A DNA stretch of 64,000 nt from NCBI GenBank assembly GCA_951812925.1, contig OX638368.1, positions 161,124,492 to 161,188,491 of the forward strand. Reading direction: 5' to 3'. Of the stretch, positions 12,481 through 23,754 are shown piece by piece. The position numbers were made by a program, and so were the translations under genes. Under the pieces are notes generated by a model. It was not told where the DNA came from. It saw nothing but the letters and a program-made list of their open reading frames with translations, and ran no database searches. This DNA comes from Calliopum simillimum (taxonomy: Eukaryota; Arthropoda; Insecta; Diptera; Lauxaniidae). Every line of letters begins with the position of its first letter. Position 1 is the first letter of the stretch.

Positions 12481-13104
12481 ATTCGTCTTGAAAATATAAT
12501 AATTTCGACTTTTGGCCAGCTTTTAAGGATTTTAAGCCAGTGTGCGGTGGGGTTGTTTATAAAAAAGGACCATTCGCAGATCCTCGCAACATCCACTTTC
12601 TTGTTACTAGAAGTTTTATCCATAAGAATCTAAGGTTTATGAGGTGGCTTGAAGCCAATTTCGATCAATTACTAAATATATCTTAAAAATATAGCAAATA
12701 GAAGAAAAGTAAAAACAACTTTCTTCATCCCGCGTTTGACAATGCCTTCCTTAGATCTTTATAAATTTTCAGAGTCAAAGTTTATTAATCTTTGTTATAA
12801 AGCTAGGTTAATGGTCAGACGGAAGTTCCATCAGTTTATAAATGGGACATATAGTCTGGTTAATACTTTGTGTTGAAAATTTTGAAACTTCTGCACTTAC
12901 CATATCATGTTTCATATATTCAGACGTTTTCTCCAAACAGTATAGCGAAGCTTAATTTGTAATGCATTCTAGGGATTCCGAAATCCTTTTTAAGCCCAGA
13001 GTTACTCTGGAACCGTATAGGCTTGGCATAATCTACTCATTAACTTGTGAAGTCGAGTGACAAATTTAATGATTAGGGACTTTTAGAGGGTTCCCGGACA
13101 TATC

Positions 13105-13235
13105 ACTATAGGAAATAACGCCGGAAAATTTTTTGGAAATAACGCCAGAAAAATCTATATACAAAATTCTGGCGTTATTTCCATTTAGTTTTGGAAATAA
13201 TTTTTTGGCGTTATTTCCTATGGCATTATTTCCGG
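13105..13235. repeat. Cluster of GGAAATAACGCC in both orientations
   Basis: The 12-mer GGAAATAACGCC occurs at 13111-13122 and 13135-13146. Its inverse GGCGTTATTTCC is at 13171-13182 and 13207-13218, with a one-base variant (GGCATTATTTCC) at 13222-13233 and a partial copy at 13193-13200. The outer arms extend to ATAGGAAATAACGCC and GGCGTTATTTCCTAT, 15 bp perfect. The segment can form alternative hairpins. It could be a short palindromic MITE or a clustered binding site. Confidence 0.7.
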
Positions 13236-15984
13236 GAGTTTTTTTAGAGTTTAGATAATACAAGGTGACAAAAATAATAAAACTTAGAAATTTTCGAGAT
13301 CACTCATTTCGAATTCGTTATCCTTAGGATTTTTCAATAATGATGTTTAGTTGTATAGATTTCTAAAAGGTCAAAGTTTTGAAAGCCAAGGTTTGAGGAA
13401 AAAAAGTAAGTAAAATCCATTTTGCAATGCATTAGATATCCGACGATGACTATTATTTCACGGAATTATAAGATTACAATGTCATTAAATAAGTTTCCCA
13501 TATCTTTATTAAAAATTCTTTAATTCACTATTTGAATGAATCAAGACAATTTAAAGGCTGACAATTATCAATTATTCATTAAAACGGTGCTGCTCTAAAT
13601 CCACCTCAATAATACATCATGGCACTTAAATTTGCCATAGACAATAAGTGAAGTTAATGTCAAATAAAAAATTATTGATCGTTTTTAAGTTGAAGTCAAA
13701 ATGACCTAAAATACTGGAGGCCATAAAAATGTTCGAATTATATGAGTATGATTTGAAAAACCAGCAAAACCAACAACTCGATCATATGAAATTTAATAAA
13801 TCACATTTTTTCGAATTTCATCGCAGTTGGGGGTTGAGATGAACAACCGTTTGTGCTGCTGTTTGAAGGTGTTTTAAAATCAAAGCTGTAGCAACCCACG
13901 ATGTTTCGGCACAAAAATACGTCACACCAAAATTTCACAATCAAATACGTTATAAATATATATATATATATTAACGTACCCATGTACCCGAAACAAGAGC
14001 AACGGAAGGCAGCCGCATGTATGCCTATTTATCAGCTCTGCAATTGCTAGATCAGGCCAATGAATTTACTTCGGGCAACACATGAAAATGATTGAGTGGA
14101 TTTTACTTTTACGTTCTTCCTAACAAATTTTGTTTATTTTGAATTTTGGAGGGAAAACGTAAACTTATCATGAAATCGCGAGGTATAGAGTCCGTTCTAT
14201 GAAGGTTAATCTGAACTACAACTTAGTAAAAAGTTGCACAGACAGAGCAACGGCAACATTCGACTTTATACATTAATCGTCCTATAGAGAATGGACTATA
14301 TATGTGTGATAGCGATGGAACCTGCTAAAAATAATAATTGACGAGTTTATTTTTGTCACTAATTTGAAATGACAAAAGAAGACTTAGATATCCAAAGTCG
14401 TACATCATGTGTGGGAAATTTCCAAATTTTATGCAATGCCATTCCGATAGCGAGCAACTCAAGTGCTCAAACACCAAAAAACACAAAAAGGTGGTTCAGT
14501 TAAACTGAAATAAAACCTTTTGAGATAAGTTAAACTGTGTTCGTTCGTTGAAAAGTCAACAGTTGCTGTTGAAAAATCGCTGATATCAGTGATAAATTTG
14601 TTAAGTCAACAAAACATCAATTAAAATCCAGCTGACAAAAGCGACTCGTGGAAGGCTTATCAAATCAAACTTAATTAGAGCTCCATGCATTTAGCACCAC
14701 AACAGCAACAAAATCAAAAGTGACTTAACAGAAATGTCAGTGCGACGAACGAACGAAGGCTGCAGAAAAGCCGCCTGTTTGCTCAGCTCGTAGACGCGAC
14801 TAAGACCCTTGTTATGTTGTGTGAATCCTCCGCACTGAACTCAGCTACAAATCTTTTAACGCTTTTTCAACTTCACGTTCTTAGGCAATAATTAATACCC
14901 ACTTTTTTCCATTGGCCAATCATAGTGATTGTTGCCTTGACGCCTTTACGTCAGTGGATTTAAGTTTATTCCTGGTCTTTTGTCACTTTTGAAAGACATC
15001 GCTTGCGCCCAGACCATAAACATTTGGATTTTATTACAAAACAGTTGAGTTGATTTGACATGTTCGATTATATTTTAATATTCTACCTGTCAGAGTAAAT
15101 GATTTTCCTTTGGCACTCACTTTGAAAGCAGCAACAACAACCCGTTTTAATGGACAACCATTTATGTTGCTGGTGTTGATGTTGTCGTTTTCGACTAAAA
15201 TGTTGCAAACTCATTTGGTTAATATTTTCTTTATGTTGAGTCAAGGTTTCCTATTTCCTTAGTGATGTCTGGTGTGAGGTGCGCAAAAGGTGTGAATCCT
15301 TCAATTACAGCAAATTTATTATGCTGCGCATGCGCTGCTGTGGGATAAGTTGAAATATGGAAAAGAAAAAAAATATTTCAGGTTTTTATTGTGGCCTTTT
15401 GGTCTTCTCACTAAAAACGTAGAATTCTTGCTAGATATGCCACAGAACATTTTTAATCACGCAAATACGATATGTACAAAAGGGCATGGTAACAATTGAT
15501 TAACGTTGTTACGTAAAGGACTTGGTACTGGCAATGTTCTGGATCTATCAGTCCAAACCCTTCTCTTCCAAATCAGCCAAGCCATAGCTCATAAATTTCT
15601 CTGAAATATCTCTGTTGAGCGTGACTGGTACTCCATACGAATGCTACAATTTTGTTTTGGACAACAAGTAAGCGCTAACTAAACAGACGATATAGATGTG
15701 GATGTTACAGCCAAATCTTCTGTGTGAAACGGTTTCTTCTTGAAAGTGGCGAAACAGTGGGGGAACAAAGTGGGTCTTTGCCTAGATCGGCGAATGAATG
15801 GGTTCCAATACTTCACATATTTAAGCATATCTAAATTTTTTAAATTTAATTGTGCAACTGTTTATTTATGTGTTGGGAATTATTTAAATATTACAAAACC
15901 ATTAATTTAACAGATGGAGTTGGGTTAGTGTTTTCATATAATATAAAAATTCTATGCTTGATATGTATTGTATGTTGTATTCTC
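13236..15984. other. Unique-looking non-coding DNA
   Basis: No gene is supported. The stretch has a (TA)n run near 13958 and a less AT-rich section at about 14670-15340 without obvious transposon ends. Its base composition differs from the repeat-rich flanks, so it is a candidate for host regulatory DNA, but I cannot point to a specific site. Confidence 0.4.
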
Positions 15985-16744
15985 CTGCAGGCCCTTGCAC
16001 ACAAACGGCGCCAAAACCCCCCCGAAAAATCTTTTACCCTTATGGGCATATCCGAAAATAATTTTTCTTTATTTGACCGTGGTTTTCAGAATTTTTTTTT
16101 TCATATTCTAGGTATACCTAAGTACGGTGGAATATATTCCTAAACGTGTAAAATTAAATTTCCAATTAATAGGTAAACAAGAAAATTTCGACATGAGGAG
16201 CTGTCAGGAAGTTGTTTTACCTGAAAATTTCGACAAAATCCAGATTTCCGGTAGTATACAAGAGAACACTCATAGCATTCTCAGCTAAATTCAGAAAAAT
16301 CGTAAATGGCACAAGGTTCTCAAATTCTGGAAAATATTAAGCAAATTCTTTAATAAAAATAAATCGATTTTGTTCACGATGTTTTTTCAATTTAAGATCC
16401 ACATGACGAGTAAAAAACAAAAATAATTTTTGGCAATCATGAACTTAGTCGATATATTTTTCATCAAGGGACTTGCATGAATATTTTTAGAGTTGAAGGA
16501 CCTGTTATGTGGCCGTAGTGAGCGACTTGGGCTTTTCTTCTACTTTTGAAATGTGTGCTCTCCGGTATTTTATCGGAAATCTCGATTTTACCAATATATT
16601 CAGGTAAAATGACCTCCTGACACCCCCTCATGTCGAAATTCTTGTTCACCTATTGGGAATTTCATTTTACACGTGTAGGAATATAGTGTTCCTTCGTTTT
16701 TTATATAAACCCCACCCCCCAAGATCAAATCCTGTGGACGGCCC
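15985..16744. repeat. Foldback-type MITE with ~120-bp inverted arms
   Basis: The left arm (about 16130-16250: GGAATATATTCC, then ACGTGTAAAAT, AAATTTCGACATGAGG, GTCAGGA, TTTTACCTGAA) is matched in reverse by the right arm (about 16560-16690). Outer blocks also pair loosely (GGCCCTTGCACACAAACGG against the inverse of the sequence near 16735). A C-rich run (16016-16022) faces a C-rich run at 16713-16720, so that symmetry is broken there. The right end abuts the old LINE remnant. No transposase is encoded. Confidence 0.55.
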
Positions 16745-16904
16745 TTATGCCCTGTAACTCGTACGAGAAGCAAGGAGCCTAAATGAAACGTCTCTATTGT
16801 CATGATCCACTGTGATGAGTTTTATCTCGGAGAGTACTAACTTGATATGAGTTATCCATTTTTTTTTATTTAGAAGCACTTTTGATGGCTTTGAGAGCAA
16901 AGTA
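16745..16904 (-). mobile_element. Old RTE-like LINE, 3' remnant
   Basis: 16745-16835 aligns by eye with the 3' end of the younger LINE beginning at 16915, with many substitutions. 16872-16904 (AGAAGCACTTTTGATGG... GAGAGCAAAG) matches the young element at about 18150-18193. Most of the reverse transcriptase between these blocks is deleted. The sequence continues at 30256 on the other side of the young LINE, so this is the outermost layer of the nest. Confidence 0.75.
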
Positions 16905-16930
16905 TGTATGTATGTATTCTCCTTTAACTC

Positions 16931-18206
16931 CTAGGAGGAGCATAGGGCCAATATGAAATCTCTCCATTTGTCACGTTCCTTTGCGATAACTTTGATCTCT
17001 TGCCACGATTTTCCCGATTCTTGAATTTCCTTTTCCAACGACCTTTTCCAGTTGGTTTTGGGTCTACCACGTCCTCTACTGCCTTGTGGATTCCACTCAA
17101 GGGCCTGGCGACAAACTTCGCTGTGTGGTTTCCGGTGAGTGTGACCAATCCATCCCCATTTGCGCAGCTTGATTTCGTTTGCTATAGCCTTCTGTTTGCA
17201 TTTTTGATGTAGCTCGGCATTTGATATAGTGCGAGGCCACCAAACCTTTAGTATACGCCTTAAGCATTTGTTGACGAATACTTGCAGCTTGTTCGATAGT
17301 TGTTCAGTAACAAGTAATGTTTCGCACCCATATAACAAAACCAATTTCACATTCGAATCAAAAATGCGTACTCTCGTTTTGGTGGATTTAACGGATGAAG
17401 ACCATATTTTGTTCAGTTGAGCAAACGCGCCTTTTGCTTTTGCTATTCTTGAGTTAATATCCTCTTTTGCTCCACCATCCATGGAGATAATGCTGCCTAA
17501 ATACGTGAAGCTATCGACGTTTCCGATGTCATCACTGCCAGCTTTAAACGTGATGTCATTGCTTGCGTTTAGCTTCATGCTTTTAGTCTTGGATACGTTG
17601 ATTTTCAGGCCGGCCTTTTGTGATTCCAAGACAAGGTCTTCAATTTTGTTTTGCATATCTGAATGTTTGGACGATAAGAGGCAGATGTCGTCGGCGTAGT
17701 CGAGGTCTTCTAGATGTTCAGTCAAGTTCCATTGGATACCCCTTTTGGCCTTATTAAGAGCTTTATCTAGAATATCGTCAAGAACGATAAGGAAGAGAGA
17801 TGGTGACAGTAAACACCCCTGCCGTACGCCTGAATTAGTGGTGAATGTCGGTGACAACAACCCATTGTGTAACACGCTGCATTTAAAGCCTTCATATTGT
17901 GCACGTACTAAGTTTATGGCCTTTGCGGCAATACCTCTTCGTTGCAGTGACGCCCAGATGTTTTCTCGGGAAACACTGTCGAAGGCAGTGCTATAGTCAA
18001 CGAAGACAAGTTGAAGTGCAGCACGCCACTCGCATGATTGTTCGACAATTATTCTGAGGGTGTTGATTTGATTCACGCATGATCTATTTCGCTGGAATCC
18101 TGCTTGCTGCTTTCGAATGGCCGAATCAAGTTTTTCGCTTATCCTGCTCAGAAGCACTTTCGTCAGTACTTTTGATGGTACTGAGAGCAAGGTGATGCCT
18201 CTATAG
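16931..18206 (-). pseudogene. LINE reverse transcriptase, C-terminal part
   Basis: Second half of the LINE polyprotein, cut off at 18206 by the LTR insertion. Counting from the first Met after the cut, it shows FVDYSTAFDS (first catalytic Asp, ~65), GVRQGCLLSP (~121-130) and YADD (~165-168) of the reverse transcriptase core. These are followed by the thumb region and a C-terminal tail with the GHTHRK and ALEWNPQGSRGRGRP motifs common in RTE-type elements. This part is open to its stop at 16931. The reading frame resumes across the LTR at 28047 with SECRN-YRGITLLS, which shows the frame was continuous before the insertion. Confidence 0.9.
18203..18206. repeat. Target site duplication ATAG (left)
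   Basis: ATAG lies directly left of the LTR element and again at 28043-28046 directly right of it. Four base pairs is a size used by Ty3/gypsy integrases. The uninterrupted LINE sequence CTATAGTTTCGGCACTC is recovered if one copy is removed. Confidence 0.92.
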
Positions 18207-20351
18207 TGTAATAAACTGGTCTATTATTATTGGCTAACTTAGTGCATGCTAGTTCGGACCTGGTCTAAGCTCTTCGGGTGGGGTAGGATCTTGTTAGCCA
18301 ATTGAGTTCTTTTATTAATTTTTTTTAAACTAAACCGATTTACATAAAAAAAAATATTCATGCACATATGATAAAATATTTTTAAAATTGTGGTTAGCAA
18401 AAAACAAAATTAATTTTCCTATGGGAAAACTGAACACCAAAAAAGAATATGGTAAAAATTAAGTAATCAAAACAAAATCTAAAAATTCCAGAGATCTACA
18501 CAATACGAAGCATGGAGATGTTGTTGCTTCGTTTACTCTCCCGTTCCCAACCAGTAAGGTAAAAAGTTACTCACCATCCCAACCATAACGTTAACTAATG
18601 CAAAGAGATCAAATTCGCAAATTCAAAACAATTTATTTACTCATGTTGATTTTCACAAAAAGAAACCAAAAGAATTAGGAACATGATAAAAAATGAAACA
18701 TTACACTTACAGAGAGAGTGCATGTAATTTTAAACAATGCCTAAATTATATTTAACCCTTGCATGCTTACTCTTAATTTTTTTTTTGTATAAGTATTTAA
18801 TATGTATTAACGTTAACCTTGACTTCTTATATGTATGTGTAAATGTTTTATGTAGCTATTTAATCCATTATTTATTTTAAAACATATAAAAAGTCAATAT
18901 ATTAGATTTAAGAACATAGTTTTATGAAATTTAAAGTAATTAAATATATGGAAAAGTATCAAATTATATACATGAAAATTAAAGAAAAACTTACAGCAAT
19001 GCGATTTCCAACGGTGCTAGCGCTAACAACTGGAACTCAGGCTTTGATGTATATAGTTTTGTACATAAAACTTTTATACGGACATATATATATGTTTAAA
19101 TATACGATTTTTAAAGATTTTAACTTTAAACCGCCATTAAAACTATTTATACTATTTATATTATTTGACGAATCAAAACTTTTTACTCAATCTTTTAAAT
19201 CAAACTTTTTTTTATATGAAAAATAACTTTTTAAGTGAAAACCTTTTTTTTTTTTTTTATCAAAATGCAAGTACCAAAATTGAACATAGATTATCCTCTT
19301 CTTTTTTTTTTCAAGAAAAAATTTTAACAATTATCACTAGATTTTAGAATTTTTTACGATGCCAGTCACAGTTTTTATAATTTGACAATTCTTTTAGGTA
19401 TGGTTTACGCAAAAGTTATGCTGCAGAAATGCATGTATATGACTTATGTATTACCTTTGATTTTAATACATAGCCTAAACATATATAATGCATAAAATTA
19501 TGCACATGCATTCCACAGCATATGAAGCAAAAATTTTTCGGGGTTTTTCCCTCTTTTCTTTGAAAATTATTTTTTCTCTAGTTTCTTAACAAAAAGCACT
19601 TTACGAAAACACTGCAGGTTATTGTGGTTCAAACTTAATTCTGGGCCTGTTGTTTTTGATCGGCAACTGTTCCGTTTCTGGCACTATCCGCAACGAAAAC
19701 ACACGTACAACTGATCTACTTGAGTTGATGATAGCAAGACTTTGCTAACTTTTTTGGCAACTTCTTTCTCGTATTACTTCTTATTCCTATTTTACACAAC
19801 AAAACCATTATTAGAAAACAAGAATTCGGACAACATTAAAACTCTCTTACCGAATTTTGATTTTACTTTGATAAGATCAAGTTAAAAAAATATGGATTAT
19901 GATGATATAAAACCATATAATAAGATTAACTGAATCGCGTGTCCGATCCAATATAAGTACGAGAATAAGTATAATATTCAATTTCTTCAGAATTTTCACG
20001 TTTTGAAAATTGTTCCTTTGTTTAAAAGGTTAAATACTTTTGTTCACTGTAATAATTGGCATTGATTGATAAAAATTTCAAAGATTTAGTTTATGAAAAT
20101 GAATTAACTTACTTGATCATGCAACTTCTTAAACGTGAAAGACGGAAATGAAAGATTAAACCGAAGTTGACTACTTAGGCGAGTAAAATATCACATAATC
20201 GATAACTTTTGATCAGAAATTTTCAATATCGAATATTGCGATATTATGAGTGATTCACACTAAGCGATTTTAATCAAATATTTTAAAACAATTATAGATT
20301 GAAATTAGTTTTCCAAAGATAAGAAAAAAACACCTGAATCTTGCCATCACA
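18207..20351 (-). repeat. 3' LTR (2,145 bp)
   Basis: On the coding strand it begins TGTGATGGCAAG and ends TTACA, the TG...CA ends expected of an LTR. It is a direct copy of 25898-28042. I see no purine-rich tract directly before it: the bases just upstream on the coding strand are AAAATCTGTTT, so plus-strand priming must use an atypical site. A 100-codon antisense frame at 18924-19226 is repeated in the other LTR and is probably chance. Confidence 0.96.
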
Positions 20352-20412
20352 AAACAGATTTTGATACAGCATAACATGCATGGAGAAATCTGAAAAATGG
20401 GAAGCAAAAGGC

Positions 20413-23400
20413 TTATTGTATTGGCTGCATATCTTTTGCGTGGTAGATTCCTAACAATTTTCCGGTTAAATCTTCTAACTCGTAATTCGATGATCCGATC
20501 ACCCTTCGAACCCGCGCCTTTAAAAATGTTGGAGCTAATTTTGCATTGAATTTGTCAGCAAGGCTGCTCTGAGCGAAGTTTCTTCTTAAGACTTCATCTC
20601 CAATTTTAAAGTTTATGCATCTAGAGCGTAGGTTGTATGTTTTCGTGTTCGTAATATAGGATTTATTAATATTTTTACGTACTAGATCTCGAATTTGAGC
20701 AATTTTGTCATGACGATCTTGAACATTTGAAACGTTTGGAGCACAGCCTTCAGTCAACATATTAATGTTTCGCAATAAATCATAGTTTTTCCCATGGGTC
20801 ATCATATGTTGCCCAAAAACGGTGAAATAGGGACTAAACCCTATAGACTGATGCAGAGCGTTCCTCAAAGCGCAGTTGATACTACTAAGATGGATATCCC
20901 AATCTCTTTGATCTTTTTTAATGTAAGCTCTAAGAGCAGCATTTATGGATCTATTTACGCGCTCAGAGGCGTTACTCTGCGGCGAATGTATGGCTGTTGT
21001 AATATGTTTAACTCCAAATTGGTCTAAAAAATTTTTGAAATCTATTGATTTGAACTGACTGCCATTGTCACTTATCAAAAACTCGGGTACCCCAAAAACA
21101 TCAAATACTGAGTTTTTTAAATAACTGACAATGTGTTTTGTAACAAATTTTTTCATCGGCAAAAGAAACGTGAATTTTGACACCTGGTCCAGGATAATCA
21201 AAATACCTATGTTACCACTTTTAGATCGCGGAAACGGACCTATTAAATCGACATAAAGTTTTTGAAAAATACGTTCAATCTCCATGTTTTTACCCATTGG
21301 TGGTCGAAGTACCTTAGTTGGGTGCTTGGTAGATTTGCAAATTATACAGTTCTGAACATATTCACGAACGCTGCGATAAAGGCCTGGCCAATAGAAGAAA
21401 CGCCGAATTTTATCTACAGTTTTTGCTGTGCCGCCATGAGCACTTGTGGGTATATCATGAGCGGTTTGCATGACTGTAAGACGCAATCCTTTGGGAACTA
21501 AAAGTTTCCAAGAAGCACTTTCCTGATCAAAATTTCCACTGTAATGTTCAGTCCGGTGATAAATATATTTGTTCACTACTGTAAAATCTGGATAAATAGA
21601 AGAATTTTCAATTAATTTTTGTCTAAAAGAGACGTACTCTTCGCTATCAAATTCTGGGGAAAGAAGGTCAATATCTGGTGAATTCTCAATATTTAAGTCT
21701 GAAATTTCTTCAATAACATCGGAATGTGTACGAGAAAGTGCATCAGGCACAACATTTAAACTACCTTTACGGTGTAATATTTTGAAACAAAAAGCTTGCA
21801 GTTTTAGCGCCCACCGAGCAAGGCGACCACTCAGATCAGCTTGCTTCATTAGCCACTGTAAGCTGGCATGATCTGTAATAACAGAAAATTCCTGCCCCTC
21901 AATATACGGTCTAAATTTTTTTACGGCTAAAACTGCTGCCAAGCATTCTTGCTCCGTAACTGAATAGTTACGTTGAGCACTATTTAATTTTTGCGACATA
22001 TATGCCACTGGAATTTCTGTACCATCTTCCGAGACTTGTGCAAGAACCGCACCTACACCATTTTGGCTTGCATCACACTGTATAAGAAACGGTTTTTTGA
22101 AATCAGGGTTTGCTAATACAGGTGCAGTTGTAAGTTTTTCTTTCAGTTTATCAAATGAATTTTGAGCTTCCGGAGTCCATTCAAACTTTTTTGATTTCTT
22201 TAGCAATTCGGTGAGCGGGTTTGATACTTCAGCAAAATTGCAAATAAAGCGTCGGTACCAACCCGTCATACCCAAGAATCTCCTTAGCTGTCTAACTGAT
22301 TTTGGAGGTGGATACTCCGATATAGCCAAAACTTTATCGGGATCTGTATGCAATGTCCCATTTCCGACTATGTAACCTAGATATTTTACCTGTTTCAGGC
22401 AGAATTTGCTTTTTGCAATATTTATTGTAAGGCCTGCTTTGCGTATGTGATATGCAACATCATGTAAAAGAGCTATGTGACTTTCAAAATTTTCCGATAT
22501 AAGGAGCAAGTCATCTAAATAGACGAATACTCTTTCTTTAAGGAAGTACGGGATAACTTTGTCCATTAACCGACACATAGATTGCGGGGCGTTGCAGAGA
22601 CCGAAAGGCATAACTGTGTATTGATACAGTGGCCTATTCGGTACTGTAAACGCAGTTTTATCTCTCGAGCTTGGATCCAACGGAATCTGCCAGAAGGCAT
22701 CCTTAAGATCCAGACTCGAGATAAACTCTGCACGCGGCAATCTGCTGAGAATTCCTTCTATGTGTGGTAATGGATAAGCATCCTTTACTGTAACCGCGTT
22801 AACTTTTCTACTATCGAGACAAAGGCGTACCTTTCCAGGTTTCCTGACCAACACGACTGGAGAAGACCACGCGCTATTAGATTCTTCAATAACACCCATT
22901 TTCAACATCCTGTCAATCTCTACACCCATAAGTTTTTCAACCGCCGGAGATATAGGGAAATGACGCTGCTTTATAGGATTAGCAGAACCTACATCAATGG
23001 TGTGTTGCAGCAAAGTAGTCTTACCCAAGCCGAGTTTTTCAAAAGATGGAAAACTGTTTATAGCCACGTCCAAATCTCGATGTTGAGAATCAGAGAGCAC
23101 GTGCATGTCTGGCAAAGAATTAAAATTAGAAATTTCACTTATAACATTAGTTGCAATCGCAAAAGCTTTCCAAAAGTCGACTCCCAAATACACATCCTGA
23201 GAAAGTGTAGGGACAATATAAAATTCAATAGGCTTTGTAACATCTTTGTATGTCACATCAAGCAAAATAACACCCAAAATATTTTGTGCCGATCCATCTG
23301 CAGTACGAATTGAAGATTCAAGTTTTTTAATTTTCAAATTATTACTAACAATTTCTCTAGCAGCCTGAGCACCGATACAGCTGGCTGACGCACCAGAGTC

Positions 23401-23754
23401 AAGTAACCCTAAATATTGTTTATTTAACATCGATATTGATGCATAAGGGCGTATATCATCAGGTTTGCAGATAATTGAAGATATAATTTTTGTTTTCTTT
23501 TTATTGATCTCTGACCAATAATCACGCGCTCGATTTGCTGACCGATTTTGTTTAAAAATTTTGTTACGAATTTTATTATATGCTATTAAGCGTTCATGAA
23601 AAGGAATTAAAGGCTTTAATTGAGGCAAATTATTGTTGTTAAGATTCGTCTCGCTATTACAAAGAAGTTTTAATATTGGCTTGTTTTTGATTTCATCATT
23701 TGATTGGGATACCCCTGGCTGTTGTTCTTGGTATCCCTCTTTAGGTTTTCCGAA
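20413..23754 (-). CDS. pol: Pol polyprotein (protease, RT, RNase H, integrase)
   Basis: The frame is open from just after two TAG codons at 23755-23760 and has no ATG near its start. It overlaps the end of gag by 85 nt in the -1 frame, so it is presumably made by frameshifting. Residues counted from a TTG at 23628: retropepsin LLDSGAS (Asp77) with the later LGVDF motif; reverse transcriptase SSLDLKDAFW (Asp307) and YLDD (370-373); RNase H QCDAS (Asp519), EQE (~560) and TDHAS (586). Integrase follows, with a zinc-binding H724-H731-C761-C764 and the catalytic D794, D854, E889 (spacing D-35-E). A basic C-terminal tail follows with a weak GPY/F-like segment (about 1030-1053). All key residues are present and there is no internal stop. 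The protein copies the RNA to DNA and inserts it. Confidence 0.96.
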   Translation of the reverse strand, partial: FGKPKEGYQEQQPGVSQSNDEIKNKPILKLLCNSETNLNNNNLPQLKPLIPFHERLIAYNKIRNKIFKQNRSANRARDYWSEINKKKTKIISSIICKPDDIRPYASISMLNKQYLGLLDSGASASCIGAQAAREIVSNNLKIKKLESSIRTADGSAQNILGVILLDVTYKDVTKPIEFYIVPTLSQDVYLGVDFWKAFAIATNVISEISNFNSLPDMHVLSDSQHRDLDVAINSFPSFEKLGLGKTTLLQHTIDVGSANPIKQRHFPISPAVEKLMGVEIDRMLKMGVIEESNSAWSSPVVLVRKPGKVRLCLDSRKVNAVTVKDAYPLPHIEGILSRLPRAEFISSLDLKDAFWQIPLDPSSRDKTAFTVPNRPLYQYTVMPFGLCNAPQSMCRLMDKVIPYFLKERVFVYLDDLLLISENFESHIALLHDVAYHIRKAGLTINIAKSKFCLKQVKYLGYIVGNGTLHTDPDKVLAISEYPPPKSVRQLRRFLGMTGWYRRFICNFAEVSNPLTELLKKSKKFEWTPEAQNSFDKLKEKLTTAPVLANPDFKKPFLIQCDASQNGVGAVLAQVSEDGTEIPVAYMSQKLNSAQRNYSVTEQECLAAVLAVKKFRPYIEGQEFSVITDHASLQWLMKQADLSGRLARWALKLQAFCFKILHRKGSLNVVPDALSRTHSDVIEEISDLNIENSPDIDLLSPEFDSEEYVSFRQKLIENSSIYPDFTVVNKYIYHRTEHYSGNFDQESASWKLLVPKGLRLTVMQTAHDIPTSAHGGTAKTVDKIRRFFYWPGLYRSVREYVQNCIICKSTKHPTKVLRPPMGKNMEIERIFQKLYVDLIGPFPRSKSGNIGILIILDQVSKFTFLLPMKKFVTKHIVSYLKNSVFDVFGVPEFLISDNGSQFKSIDFKNFLDQFGVKHITTAIHSPQSNASERVNRSINAALRAYIKKDQRDWDIHLSSINCALRNALHQSIGFSPYFTVFGQHMMTHGKNYDLLRNINMLTEGCAPNVSNVQDRHDKIAQIRDLVRKNINKSYITNTKTYNLRSRCINFKIGDEVLRRNFAQSSLADKFNAKLAPTFLKARVRRVIGSSNYELEDLTGKLLGIYHAKDMQPIQ

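Noticed and set aside
18924..19226. 100-codon plus-strand frame inside the 3' LTR (repeated at 26615-26917)
   Set aside because: It is antisense to the element, repeated only because LTRs are duplicated, AT-driven (Lys, Ile, Phe, Leu) and without a domain.
20352..20412. Possible env or third gene of the LTR element
   Set aside because: Only 61 bp separate the pol stop from the 3' LTR, and no additional frame exists on the coding strand.
20794..23313. Plus-strand frames of 62-117 codons across pol
   Set aside because: They are shadows on the opposite strand of the pol coding sequence.
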